Below, in pieces: positions 38,765 through 48,250 of a stretch of 64,000 nt of DNA (the stretch's first letter is position 1; each line of letters begins with the position of its first letter). The DNA is taken from NCBI RefSeq assembly GCF_011516825.1, contig NZ_WOTA01000015.1, positions 32,924 to 96,923 on the forward strand, read 5' to 3'. The notes under the pieces are model-generated. The model was not told the origin of the DNA. It did not search any database and saw only the letters and a list, made by a program, of their open reading frames with translations. Origin of the DNA: Acetobacter oeni (GTDB lineage: Bacteria > Pseudomonadota > Alphaproteobacteria > Acetobacterales > Acetobacteraceae). The position numbers were made by a program, and so were the translations under genes.

Positions 38765-40975
38765 TCAGACACTCATCATGGCAGGAAAAAATGCTTCGCT
38801 GGCCACTCTCAACCGGGATATGGATATTGTCGCGCCGCTGGGCAATGTCAAACCTGCGCCGCCAATCCGGGCCAGCAAGCGCGATGCAACTCCGCACTCA
38901 GCGGCTTCGCGCATCAGTTCCTGACCATCACCGGCAACAGCGATAAGATATCTTCCCTGATCCTCACCAAACCAGTAAGCCTCCGGTCTCATGCCGGACT
39001 GAGGCGGTTCAAGCTCACATCCAATGCCACCCGCCATAACCATCTCAGCAACCGCTATAAGTATTCCTCCGTCTGAGACATCATGACACGCTGCGATCGC
39101 CCCGAGCGCGATCTGCTTGCGAACAAAATCTCCGTTCCGGCGCTCAGCACTGAGATCTACATCCGGAGCATCGCCGGTTTCCCGACCAAGAATCTCCCGC
39201 AGCCACAAAGATTGTCCCAGCTGACCCTTTGTTTCTCCCAGTAGCAGCAACGTACCGCTTTCCGGCATAGCCATGCCAACATGTTTTTCAACATCAGTGA
39301 GCACACCGAGACCACCAATAGCAGGCGTTGGCAGGATAGCTCTCGTTGTTCCATCCGGGTTTCTCGTTTCGTTATAGAGAGACACATTGCCGCTCACGAC
39401 GGGGAAATCCAGAGCCCGGCACGCCTCCCCCATACCTTCGATGGCAGCCACAAGCTGCGCCATAATTTCAGGCTTTTCAGGGTTAGCGAAATTCAGGTTA
39501 TCTGTTACGGCAAGCGGCGTTGCACCTGTCGCCGTTATATTCCGCCATGCTTCCGCAACCGCCTGAGCTGCACCGGCTCTAGGATTGGCCTGACAGTAGC
39601 GAGGCGTACAGTCCGTTGTGAGAGCGAGGCCAATCGATGTATCTTCAACACGTACAATGGCAGCATCCGCACCACCCGGGCGCCGGACTGTCTGGCCGCC
39701 GACAGTGCTATCATACTGATTCCAGATCCATGCACGGGAAGCCAGATCCGGACAACTCACCAGTTTTATGACAGCCTGCTCCAGACCGACAGGGTCATGA
39801 ATCGGGCCAGTAGGTTCCGGAAAAGGAAGCGAGGCAACCGGACGATCATAAACCGGGGCCTGATCGGCAAGTGGTGCCAGTAAAATATCGGCTTCCACAT
39901 TTCCTTTATGCCGGACCACAATCCTTCCCGTATCCGTCAGATGCCCGATAACCGCAAAATCAAGCTCCCACTTCTCAAAAATCGCCCGTGCCTGCTCCGT
40001 GCACTCTGGCCTGAGAACGATGAGCATGCGCTCCTGACTTTCTGACAGCATCATTTCATAAGCTGTCATGTCCGGTTCGCGCTGCGGTACGGCATCCAGA
40101 TCAAGCTCGATCCCGACGCCCCCTTTCCCCGCCATCTCAACGGACGAGGACGTCAGGCCCGCAGCACCCATATCCTGAATAGCTACGACCGCATCAGTAG
40201 CCATGAGTTCAAGGCATGCTTCTATCAGCAGCTTTTCAATGAAAGGGTCACCGACCTGAACGGTAGGTCGCTTAGCCAGCGCATTTTCATCGAATTCTGC
40301 AGACGACATTGTCGCCCCGTGAATGCCGTCCCGTCCGGTTTTTGACCCGACATACACAACGGGATTTCCGATCCCCGCTGCTGCGGACAAAAAAATCCGA
40401 TCCTGTCGCGCCACTCCCACGGTCATTGCATTGACGAGCGGATTACCGTCATAAGCTGAATGAAAATTTACTTCGCCGCCAACAGTAGGCACACCAACAC
40501 AGTTACCGTATCCGCCAATACCGCGCACAACCCCATCGACAATCTGTCGCGTCCGCGGGTTCTCCGGAGAGCCAAAGCGCAGGGCGTTCAGATTAGCAAC
40601 CGGCCTGGCGCCCATCGTAAAGACATCGCGCAGAATACCACCAACACCCGTCGCCGCTCCCTGATATGGCTCGATAAACGAGGGATGGTTATGGCTTTCC
40701 ATTTTAAAAATGGCAGCAAGTCCCTGCCCGATATCCACGACCCCGGCATTTTCGCCGGGACCATGAATCACCCAAGGCGCAGTTGTCGGTAATGTCCGGA
40801 GCCACTTCCGTGACGATTTATAAGAACAATGCTCAGACCACATTACAGAGAAAACACCAAGTTCGGTCAGGCTGGGAATTCTGCCCATAATTTCCAGAAC
40901 CTGAGCATACTCCTCTCCGAAGAGCCCGAACTCACGTGCCAACTCAGCATCAACAGTTTTCTGTTTCACATTCAC
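38765..40975 (-). CDS. purL: Phosphoribosylformylglycinamidine synthase, PurL subunit
   Basis: A 736-residue small-type PurL, the ATP-dependent subunit of FGAM synthase that works with PurQ (glutaminase) and PurS. Signature segments are [44 protein letters not shown] and [19 protein letters not shown]. Its ATG overlaps the purQ stop by four bases. The 736-residue length fits the three-part complex rather than the single large PurL of gammaproteobacteria. Confidence 0.97.
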   Translation of the reverse strand: MNVKQKTVDAELAREFGLFGEEYAQVLEIMGRIPSLTELGVFSVMWSEHCSYKSSRKWLRTLPTTAPWVIHGPGENAGVVDIGQGLAAIFKMESHNHPSFIEPYQGAATGVGGILRDVFTMGARPVANLNALRFGSPENPRTRQIVDGVVRGIGGYGNCVGVPTVGGEVNFHSAYDGNPLVNAMTVGVARQDRIFLSAAAGIGNPVVYVGSKTGRDGIHGATMSSAEFDENALAKRPTVQVGDPFIEKLLIEACLELMATDAVVAIQDMGAAGLTSSSVEMAGKGGVGIELDLDAVPQREPDMTAYEMMLSESQERMLIVLRPECTEQARAIFEKWELDFAVIGHLTDTGRIVVRHKGNVEADILLAPLADQAPVYDRPVASLPFPEPTGPIHDPVGLEQAVIKLVSCPDLASRAWIWNQYDSTVGGQTVRRPGGADAAIVRVEDTSIGLALTTDCTPRYCQANPRAGAAQAVAEAWRNITATGATPLAVTDNLNFANPEKPEIMAQLVAAIEGMGEACRALDFPVVSGNVSLYNETRNPDGTTRAILPTPAIGGLGVLTDVEKHVGMAMPESGTLLLLGETKGQLGQSLWLREILGRETGDAPDVDLSAERRNGDFVRKQIALGAIAACHDVSDGGILIAVAEMVMAGGIGCELEPPQSGMRPEAYWFGEDQGRYLIAVAGDGQELMREAAECGVASRLLARIGGAGLTLPSGATISISRLRVASEAFFPAMMSV

Positions 40976-41673
40976 CGGACGAATGCCTCCACCAGACTTT
41001 CGAACAGCGGTCTGCCATCTGCGCCCCCCATGAGCGGATCAACCAGATCTTCAGGATGCGGCATCATGCCACACACCCGCCCGTCAGAACTGACAATTCC
41101 CGCTATGGCGTCCATACTGCCATTCGGGTTCGTATCCCGATCCCCTGGAGATACCTCACCACTCGAAGCTGAATATCGGAATACAACCCGCCCTTCAGCT
41201 TCGAGCTTACCTAAAGTTGCGTCGTCGGCTACATAATTTCCATCACCATGCGCCAGAGGTGCACGAAAAACGCCGCCTTTCCGCCATCCGGCCGTAAACG
41301 GTGTCCGTTCATTTTCCACACGAAGAAAACAATCCTGCGACAAAAAACGCAGTCCGGCATTTCTCAGCAATGCACCCGGAAGTATTTGCGTTTCCGTCAG
41401 AATCTGAAAACCGTTGCATACACCGAGTACATAGCCGCCCCGTTTCACAAATTTCTTTATCTCACGCATGATCGGAGAGTGGGCTGCCATAGCTCCGCAG
41501 CGAAGATAATCGCCATAACTGAACCCGCCAGGCAAAACTATCAGGTCCAGATCGGGTAACGTGACGTCCCGATGCCAGAGCATTTTCGGGGCATGCCCGG
41601 AAACGGATCTGAGAGCAATTGCCATGTCGCGCTCCCGATTGGTGCCCGGAAATACGACAATACCTGCTTTCAT
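40972..41673 (-). CDS. purQ: Phosphoribosylformylglycinamidine synthase, PurQ glutaminase
   Basis: A 233-residue class I glutamine amidotransferase. The catalytic cysteine is in [12 protein letters not shown], and His/Glu of the triad are in CGMMPHPED. It supplies ammonia to PurL. Stop and start overlaps of four bases tie it to purL downstream and to the exported Rap1a-like gene upstream. Normal length. Confidence 0.97.
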   Translation of the reverse strand: MKAGIVVFPGTNRERDMAIALRSVSGHAPKMLWHRDVTLPDLDLIVLPGGFSYGDYLRCGAMAAHSPIMREIKKFVKRGGYVLGVCNGFQILTETQILPGALLRNAGLRFLSQDCFLRVENERTPFTAGWRKGGVFRAPLAHGDGNYVADDATLGKLEAEGRVVFRYSASSGEVSPGDRDTNPNGSMDAIAGIVSSDGRVCGMMPHPEDLVDPLMGGADGRPLFESLVEAFVR

Positions 41674-42059
41674 CTGGCATTACCTGAAGAACAGGGGTAA
41701 GAGTCATGCAGCGCCATAAAAACGCTTTCGCCTACAGGCTTATCGAGCACATTCTGATGCGCCTTCAGCCACGAAATCACTTTGCCACGCATGGCAGCAC
41801 CGGCCTCCGTCTGAGGAATACAAAAACCTGCCGGCGCTTTCGGGTCGCCTTCATTACGATCATTAATCTTTGCGAGAGTACCCGCATCCGCAACACCTGA
41901 AATGTAGGCATCGCACACCTCTGCCCCGGCCGGACGCGAGCAGATGCGCCCGAAATTTCCCGCCTTCATCGGAGAGATTCTCTGGGCATCCGCATGAGCA
42001 GACACGAATGATCCGATACAGAAAATAAATACAGCACTCTTCAGGCCGAATATCCTCAT
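41670..42059 (-). CDS. Exported Rap1a/Tai-like protein inside the purine operon
   Basis: A 129-residue secreted protein. A signal peptide ([18 protein letters not shown]) is followed by a small domain with four cysteines: [27 protein letters not shown] and SYPC. This spacing, with an alpha-helical [15 protein letters not shown], recalls the Rap1a/Tai family of type VI immunity-like proteins, whose members also occur without a T6SS. It overlaps both purS and purQ by four bases, so it is coupled to FGAM-synthase genes although exported. The functional link is not known. Confidence 0.72.
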   Translation of the reverse strand: MRIFGLKSAVFIFCIGSFVSAHADAQRISPMKAGNFGRICSRPAGAEVCDAYISGVADAGTLAKINDRNEGDPKAPAGFCIPQTEAGAAMRGKVISWLKAHQNVLDKPVGESVFMALHDSYPCSSGNAR

Positions 42060-42298
42060 TTCAGGATCTCCACTACAAAGTCTTCAATAACCTGATTTGC
42101 CAGAAGATTTTCTGCCATCTGACGCGCCCGCTGCTCAGCACGGCCAGGATCAGTTTCCTCAAGATCAAGTTCTATAACTTTTCCGGTACGGACCTCGCGG
42201 ACCTCCGGGAACTCCAGAACATGAAGCGCATGGCTGATTGCTTTACCCTGAGGATCAAGCACACCATCCTTGAGGGAAACCGTTACCCGTACTTTCAT
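42056..42298 (-). CDS. purS: Phosphoribosylformylglycinamidine synthase, PurS subunit
   Basis: An 80-residue PurS, the small bridging subunit of the FGAM synthase complex. VRVTVSLKDGVLDPQGKAIS and the conserved GKVIELDL and MAENLLANQVIEDF segments are visible. It overlaps the following Rap1a-like gene by four bases and lies 41 bases after purC. Normal length. Confidence 0.95.
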   Translation of the reverse strand: MKVRVTVSLKDGVLDPQGKAISHALHVLEFPEVREVRTGKVIELDLEETDPGRAEQRARQMAENLLANQVIEDFVVEILK

Positions 42299-42339
42299 GC
42301 CGCCTCTCCAGCCACAATTATCCTCGCAGTCACCCAGAG

Positions 42340-43104
42340 CTACTGCATCATCTCCGAGCCCTTCATATCGCCGTTCCCGGCTTCAGGCAGTATTCCGAGT
42401 CGTCGGGCAACTTCCTGATAGGCTTCTTCGACCCGCCCCATATCACGCCGAAATCTGTCCTTATCCAGTTTCTCGCTCGTTTTCGCGTCCCACAAACGGC
42501 AGTTATCCGGCGATATTTCATCAGCGAGGATAATGCGCATTTCCTCGTCTTCCCATAAACGACCGAACTCGAGCTTAAAATCGACAAGGATAATTCCGAC
42601 ACCCGCGAATAACCCGCAAAGGAAATCATTCACACGCAACGCAATGGCAACCATATCATCCATATCGTGAGGACTGGCCCATCCAAATGCTGTAATATGT
42701 TCTTCCGCCACCATGGGATCGCCAAGAGAGTCATTTTTATAATAATATTCGACAATCGAGCGTGGCAGCCTGGTCCCTTCCGGTATTCCCAGACGTTTTG
42801 CAATACTTCCAGCTGCAACATTACGAATCACGATCTCAAGAGGAATGATCTCGACCTCGCGAATCAGCTGTTCCCGCATATTAATACGGCGGATAAAATG
42901 GGTTGGAATACCCACTTCCTGCAGTCTCAGCATGATATATTCGCTGATGCGATTATTCAGGACACCTTTTCCGGTGATAATTCCCTTTTTGGACCCATTC
43001 CCGGCTGTAGCGTCGTCCTTAAAATACTGCACGAGCGTCCCGGGCTCCGGTCCCTCAAACAGAATCTTGGCTTTCCCTTCGTACAGCTGGCGGCGGCGGG
43101 CCAT
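42340..43104 (-). CDS. purC: SAICAR synthetase
   Basis: A 254-residue phosphoribosylaminoimidazole-succinocarboxamide synthase. [12 protein letters not shown] opens the ATP-binding region; [16 protein letters not shown] and LVDFKLEFG are family hallmarks. ATG at 43104 is preferred because AAGGA lies five bases upstream; the ATG at 43110 has no space for it. It is the first gene of the run purC-purS-X-purQ-purL-bolA-grxD. purB lies 129 bases upstream on the same strand. Confidence 0.96.
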   Translation of the reverse strand: MARRRQLYEGKAKILFEGPEPGTLVQYFKDDATAGNGSKKGIITGKGVLNNRISEYIMLRLQEVGIPTHFIRRINMREQLIREVEIIPLEIVIRNVAAGSIAKRLGIPEGTRLPRSIVEYYYKNDSLGDPMVAEEHITAFGWASPHDMDDMVAIALRVNDFLCGLFAGVGIILVDFKLEFGRLWEDEEMRIILADEISPDNCRLWDAKTSEKLDKDRFRRDMGRVEEAYQEVARRLGILPEAGNGDMKGSEMMQ

Positions 43105-43238
43105 TGTCATCCTTGTTCTCTGAGCGGATAAATATCCACAGGGTTCCGGGCCACAGGCCTTCGCATACCGGAGCCTATTAGCAGCCTTCGGCCCAGGATG
43201 ATACTGCCCGGGCCGGACCCTAGGGCAGTTTCTCTTTC

Positions 43239-44591
43239 TCAGCGGACAACGGGACCTGTCTCTCCGAAAATCAGCCTGTAACGTTCATCGACCGCCCGAA
43301 GATGCGAGCGACTATCCATCGCAGCATCAAGCACTTCCGGTGCTATTCTCCCTGCTATCTCCGGATCAGCGGCCAGATTTTCACGAAATGTGCGACCGTC
43401 CGGCTTACCCAGACGAGTCCAGGTTGCCATCGCACACCTCTGGACAATTTTGTATGCGTCCTCACGGAGCACTCCGGCGCGAGCGAGCGCAAGCAGAACC
43501 TCTCCGGAATGTACTACTCCACCAAGACTTTCGATATTCGCAGCCATCTGCTCCGGATAGACGACCAGCTTATCCATCATTCCGGCAAGACGAGTCAGGG
43601 CAAAGTCAAGACCAATCGTTCCGTCAGGGCAGATATTGCGCTCTACTGACGAATGACTGATATCGCGTTCGTGCCACAGCGCAACATTTTCGAGGGCAGG
43701 AATCACATGAGAACGTACAAGGCGGGCAAGACCCGTCAGATTCTCTGAAAGCACCGGATTACGCTTATGCGGCATAGCCGACGAGCCCTTCTGGCCCGGA
43801 TGGAAAAATTCCTCGACCTCCCGCACCTCCGATCGCTGCAAATGACGCACCTCTGTAGCAAGCCGCTCAATACTACTTGCCGTCACCGCAAGCGCACAGA
43901 AATAGGCTGCATGACGATCACGGGGAATAACCTGCGTCGAAACCGGCTCAGGCTTCAGTTTCAGCTTCTCTGCGACGTAAGATTCAACACGCGGATCAAG
44001 GTGCGCAAAAGTACCGACGGCACCAGAAATTGCGCAGGTCGCAATTTCAGTCCGCGCGGTCAGGAGACGTTCACGGTTCCGCTCGAATTCTGCATAATGC
44101 CCCGCCATTTTGAGGCCAAACGATGTCGGTTCAGCATGGATTCCATGAGAGCGCCCGATCGTCAGGGTATATTTATGAGCAAATGCCTGCTTTCTGAGCG
44201 CCTCAAGAACTGCATTGACATCGGTTAACAGAAGATCTGTCGCCTGACTTAGTTGCACGGCAAGGCATGTGTCGAGAATATCCGATGACGTCATACCTAA
44301 ATGCACGAAGCGGCTATCAGGACCAATTTTTTCAGCAAGCCAGGTAAGAAACGCAATGACATCGTGGCGGGTCTCTGCCTCAATCTGGTCAATGCGCTTC
44401 AGATCGGATTGTGAAAAAGCGGCCATCGCCGCATCCCCTCGCTCACGAATGGTTCTGGCAGCCTCAACCGAGATTTCCCCGAGTCCAGCCATAGCTTCGC
44501 AAGCCAGCGCTTCAATTTCGAACCAGATACGATAACGGTTTTCTGGCGCCCATATGGCAGCCATTGCGGGTCTTGTATAACGAGGCACCAT
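43239..44591 (-). CDS. purB: Adenylosuccinate lyase
   Basis: A 450-residue lyase that acts in two purine steps (SAICAR to AICAR and adenylosuccinate to AMP). The superfamily signature [11 protein letters not shown] is intact, with [20 protein letters not shown] and [23 protein letters not shown] lies about seven bases before the ATG. Position directly before purC fits the shared pathway. Normal length. Confidence 0.97.
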   Translation of the reverse strand: MVPRYTRPAMAAIWAPENRYRIWFEIEALACEAMAGLGEISVEAARTIRERGDAAMAAFSQSDLKRIDQIEAETRHDVIAFLTWLAEKIGPDSRFVHLGMTSSDILDTCLAVQLSQATDLLLTDVNAVLEALRKQAFAHKYTLTIGRSHGIHAEPTSFGLKMAGHYAEFERNRERLLTARTEIATCAISGAVGTFAHLDPRVESYVAEKLKLKPEPVSTQVIPRDRHAAYFCALAVTASSIERLATEVRHLQRSEVREVEEFFHPGQKGSSAMPHKRNPVLSENLTGLARLVRSHVIPALENVALWHERDISHSSVERNICPDGTIGLDFALTRLAGMMDKLVVYPEQMAANIESLGGVVHSGEVLLALARAGVLREDAYKIVQRCAMATWTRLGKPDGRTFRENLAADPEIAGRIAPEVLDAAMDSRSHLRAVDERYRLIFGETGPVVR

Positions 44592-44793
44592 CGGATGCTT
44601 CCCTCCTCTGATTCAGGCCGGCTTAACCAGACACAACTGGTCGCGTCCTAAAACATTTCAGGCGCCGGTGATACATCTCACTTCAAAAGCCGGCCGAAAC
44701 AGCGACATTCCTCACACCGCGATGGAGTTAACTCAATATTAAGCAATGGAACCATAAATAAGACAAACATCAAGAAAAGGGATGACCGGCATT

Positions 44794-45015
44794 ATGACCA
44801 TACCTCAAACACAAACTGCCTCGTCCTCTTGGGAGATTGGTAATTTCCGACCTCAGCGCAATCAGACCTTAGTTTCACATCAAACTGTAGATTGTGACAC
44901 TTCTCCATCAGAAAGTTCAGCTTTCCGCGGAATGGCAATTGGCGGGCTTCTTTGTTGCCCGTTCTGGGCGTGGATAGGATGGCTGGCGTTACACCACCTT
45001 GTCCCGCCAAGTTAA
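44794..45015 (+). CDS. Small hypothetical membrane protein
   Basis: About 73 residues, unrecognised. A polar N-terminus is followed by one hydrophobic segment with paired cysteines (MAIGGLLCCPFWAWIGWLALHHL). AAGGG lies about 12 bases before ATG 44794; ATG at 44782 is nearer but has no spacing. It is on the plus strand between purB and the exopolysaccharide operon, both on the minus strand. Existence is plausible but not certain. Confidence 0.4.
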   Translation: MTIPQTQTASSSWEIGNFRPQRNQTLVSHQTVDCDTSPSESSAFRGMAIGGLLCCPFWAWIGWLALHHLVPPS

Positions 45016-45036
45016 CTGTCCTCAAAGATCTGCCTG

Positions 45037-45684
45037 TTAAAAATAACGCTCATAAACTGTCACGACATCTCCAGGCGCAAGCAATGTATCCGGCTTTATT
45101 TTGCCGGTTACAGGCTGTTGATTTTCCTTAAGACCTTCTGTTCTCTCTGCGCTCGCGGTATCCTTAATAGCACGATAAGTATATCCACCGGCCAGCGCAA
45201 CTGCAGACTGCATCGTCATGCCGGGAAGATACTGATATTGCCCGGGCCTCGATACCTCGCCCAGAATAAAAATAGGTCTGTACTGCGTAACTTCAACAGA
45301 TATACTTGGATTATGCAACAATCCACGCGAGCTTAAGGCATTAGAAAGCTCACTTGCCAGCCCCTGTGATGTCTCTCCTGCCGCTTTAACAGCCCCGATT
45401 AATGGAAAAGCGATCGTACCAACATCTCCGACCGTGAATGTATTACTCAGCTGAGGATCATTATATGTAAGAACCCGGATCTGATCACCAGCCCCCAGCC
45501 GGTAAAATCCCGTAGCTGGCGGCAGCGGGGCAAGGCCATGCGTCGGAGAGCAGGCCATCAGACCACTACAAAGAAAACCATAACAAAGAAACCGCCCTAA
45601 TGTTCCGATTTCTGCTTGCTTCAGCCAACCTTTTTTCTTCATCTCACGAGTCTTTTTTTCTGCTCGAAGGTCGGTCGAACTCAT
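45037..45684 (-). CDS. Polysaccharide export lipoprotein, Wza/GumB type
   Basis: A 215-residue outer-membrane export protein. A lipoprotein signal peptide ends LMAC, then a polysaccharide export domain (YRLGAGDQIRVLTYNDPQLS) and one SLBB-type domain (FILGEVSRPGQYQYLPGMT). It is GumB-sized and lacks the extra SLBB repeat of Wza. ATG at 45684 has AGGAAG about eight bases upstream. It is the last gene of the exopolysaccharide operon and should form the outer-membrane pore with the chain-length ATPase. Confidence 0.9.
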   Translation of the reverse strand: MSSTDLRAEKKTREMKKKGWLKQAEIGTLGRFLCYGFLCSGLMACSPTHGLAPLPPATGFYRLGAGDQIRVLTYNDPQLSNTFTVGDVGTIAFPLIGAVKAAGETSQGLASELSNALSSRGLLHNPSISVEVTQYRPIFILGEVSRPGQYQYLPGMTMQSAVALAGGYTYRAIKDTASAERTEGLKENQQPVTGKIKPDTLLAPGDVVTVYERYF

Positions 45685-45706
45685 TTGTATCTTCCTGATT
45701 AAGTTA

Positions 45707-47089
45707 TTAGCGCGCAAAAGAAAGACCCACCATAATGGTATTAGAGGTAAATGTCGCTCGCCCGACACTATCTTCCGTCACAGATGGCACCCCGTGCTTC
45801 ATGTAACTGCTTATGTGGCTGTAACTAAGTGACGCTGTAAAATCGCGATTTACCTTCCAGTTCACAGAAACACCGAAGGTAAATTGCGTCTCACGACGTG
45901 TGCGGACCGTCGTGCCCGTTCCGGTAGCCTGTGAGTCCGTTACAGCCGCACCCGCAGAACCACGTAGAAAGACATTTCTGCGCAATTCATGATCTGCCTG
46001 GACGCGTACCGTTGACATCACCTGACTGTGTGAAAAAGGTGATGTTGGATCAAATAAACCGCGCTGGCCTGTCAAAGTTACCGTATTCATTCGATCAGGC
46101 ATCCAGATAACATCAACTTCAGCAGTTGGCGTCGTAATCGTTCGCGTTGAACTGCGAATAAACTGTCGGGACTCTCCCCCGACAAGAGCTCGGTACTGAA
46201 TAACGGAACTGGCTCGCATATCAACGCCAACAAATCCGCCTGCACTGACATAATCATCTGGCGTCGCACCGTTTACAGGCTGAAACTGCGCTTCAGTTCC
46301 ACGAAGAATGGCTACAAGGGCATTACCTTTTGAAACCTCGAATCTCCCCTGCAATGCCTGAGTTTCGAGCTGATGACTCAACGCATCTGTATCTCTGCCA
46401 GCAAAAGCGGATGTTCCCCCGGCTGAGCCAAAAGAAAATTTATCATATGAAGCACTCGGAATTAAAGCAAAACGGGCCCAGTTTTTCCTGTAGCTGAGAT
46501 GAAAGTCATCATCCGAGTATGGGACAGGATAAGAAACTCCGAAATTGCCCAGATCAGTAGCTGATAAATGCAGAACATAATGCGAATACCCGGCACTGAC
46601 CGTATCGCGGCCCACATTCAACGAACCACCGGTTGCAGCGGTCCAGTTCGTCTGATTGGCAGCCGAAAGTGTCGGGTACGCTGTATTGTTAACACTCATA
46701 GACGCACCGATTGCATGGCGCGTCCAGTTTGACACAACACTGACTGAAGCCGATGTCGCAATACTGGCCCCGGATGAATGCGGTGCTGCCAGAATATTGG
46801 TATTATATCCAAATGACTGCGAAGCGACTGGCCTGACAATGTAACTCCCCACAGAAATACCTGGGTGAATATTTTGCACCATTTGATGCATGACGACAGA
46901 TGCAGTAGAATCGCTTGAATAACCAGGCAGTTCGCTAGGAAAATATTTCATAATAAGCTGCGCATGAGCTTCGTTCGGAAAAAATAAATTACTCAAAGCC
47001 GATGCAGGCAAAATGACCTGATAACATCTCAGAACAAGACCGTTTAAAAACTGGCTCAAAGACGACGGACTACGCCGATACCTTTTCAT
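45707..47089 (-). CDS. Outer-membrane beta-barrel protein of exopolysaccharide operon
   Basis: A 460-residue protein with a signal sequence cleaved near NEAHA and a long series of alternating beta strands (SYRKNWARFALIPSASYDKF, FTFGVSVNWKVNRDFTASLS). It ends in an aromatic-free but strand-like TIMVGLSFAR. It resembles the outer-membrane beta-barrel proteins found beside GumB/Wza genes in acetic acid bacteria. It may help secretion or anchoring of the polymer. It overlaps the GT4 gene by four bases. Confidence 0.8.
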   Translation of the reverse strand: MKRYRRSPSSLSQFLNGLVLRCYQVILPASALSNLFFPNEAHAQLIMKYFPSELPGYSSDSTASVVMHQMVQNIHPGISVGSYIVRPVASQSFGYNTNILAAPHSSGASIATSASVSVVSNWTRHAIGASMSVNNTAYPTLSAANQTNWTAATGGSLNVGRDTVSAGYSHYVLHLSATDLGNFGVSYPVPYSDDDFHLSYRKNWARFALIPSASYDKFSFGSAGGTSAFAGRDTDALSHQLETQALQGRFEVSKGNALVAILRGTEAQFQPVNGATPDDYVSAGGFVGVDMRASSVIQYRALVGGESRQFIRSSTRTITTPTAEVDVIWMPDRMNTVTLTGQRGLFDPTSPFSHSQVMSTVRVQADHELRRNVFLRGSAGAAVTDSQATGTGTTVRTRRETQFTFGVSVNWKVNRDFTASLSYSHISSYMKHGVPSVTEDSVGRATFTSNTIMVGLSFAR

Positions 47090-48240
47090 GTTAGCCCATC
47101 ATCCATGATTCCTTTTAGGAACCCAGCCGACCGCCCAAGCACATCGCGATAGACATCTACGTAGCGCACAGCCACATCCCGCCAGTCATACAATCGTGCA
47201 CCTTCAATTGCTTTTTCACGTAAATATCGCAACCGCGCGGGATCGCCGCTCTGACATAATTCCACTTCACTTGCGATTGCATCAAAATCTGCTGTTTCAG
47301 CTAAAAAACCGACGCCTGTCCGCTCGGTAAGGCGGCGAAATGGAGCAATATTACTCAGTACCGGAATCAATCCTGCCGATAAAGCTTCCACTGCCGCCAG
47401 ACCAAATCCTTCATGTTCGGAGAGGCTCGCAAACCATGTTGCGGTGCTCAGCATTTCCCGCAAATCCACATCATCCGGATCGGAAACAATAGTTACACCA
47501 TCCGCAACCCCGGTTTTATCCGCCATCTTGCGGAGGTCCTCAACACCCAGTTCTGCCGGGCGTCCGGCGATAATCAATTGCCATTCAGGCTGAAGTTTCC
47601 GAAGCGCCGCAAGTAATGGAAAGAGCAAGTCCAGTCGCTTATGTGGAGAAAAACGACCAAAACTAATAAGTGTCCGACAAGGTCTTTGGGAAGATGCATC
47701 ACGAAATTTTATCTGATTAATTCCATTCTCAATTGTAATCAGACGTGAGCCAGAAATTGAAGAAAATATTTCAGCATCATTTTCACTGCATGCAATTATT
47801 TTAGAATACTGATGAGCACTAGCGCGGGTAATAGTATTAAACCAGATTTCCTTCAAGCGAGAGTAATCACCACTGTGAAAAAACCCTCCATGGGTCGACA
47901 CCACCATAGGAACACTAAGAGTACGGCGGCACAGAGCAAGAAAATCAAAAAAGAAATCAATAGCATGTACATGAATTATGTCTGCCTGCTTCAAATGCAG
48001 GATTACAGAAGGAGCAATCGGATAGCGCTTTGATCCACACCATGGAATTCGCGTTACCGGCACATCATCCACTGAGTCGCGGGGCGCTAAAGTGCCTTTA
48101 CGATTAAAAACGGTATTCAGCGTGATAACGCGCGTTTCAACACCAGCCATATTCCGCTGCTGTACCGCAAGATTCAGAACAGCATCCTCAAGACCACCAA
48201 CTGACGGACTGAATTGCCGAACGATATGAACAACTTTCAC
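47086..48240 (-). CDS. Glycosyltransferase family 4 (GumH-like)
   Basis: A 384-residue GT-B fold transferase. The N-terminal domain starts VKVVHIVRQFSPSVGGLE; the C-terminal domain has FGRFSPHKRLDLL and the GT4 EX7E-type motif in SEHEGFGLAAVEALSAGLIPV. The GTG at 48240 follows the chain-length gene stop by ten bases; a GTG at 48267 would overlap it. Likely adds a sugar (GumH is a mannosyltransferase) to the lipid-linked oligosaccharide. The sugar specificity is inferred from operon context only. Confidence 0.88.
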   Translation of the reverse strand: MKVVHIVRQFSPSVGGLEDAVLNLAVQQRNMAGVETRVITLNTVFNRKGTLAPRDSVDDVPVTRIPWCGSKRYPIAPSVILHLKQADIIHVHAIDFFFDFLALCRRTLSVPMVVSTHGGFFHSGDYSRLKEIWFNTITRASAHQYSKIIACSENDAEIFSSISGSRLITIENGINQIKFRDASSQRPCRTLISFGRFSPHKRLDLLFPLLAALRKLQPEWQLIIAGRPAELGVEDLRKMADKTGVADGVTIVSDPDDVDLREMLSTATWFASLSEHEGFGLAAVEALSAGLIPVLSNIAPFRRLTERTGVGFLAETADFDAIASEVELCQSGDPARLRYLREKAIEGARLYDWRDVAVRYVDVYRDVLGRSAGFLKGIMDDGLT

Positions 48241-48250
48241 GCAGAGACTT

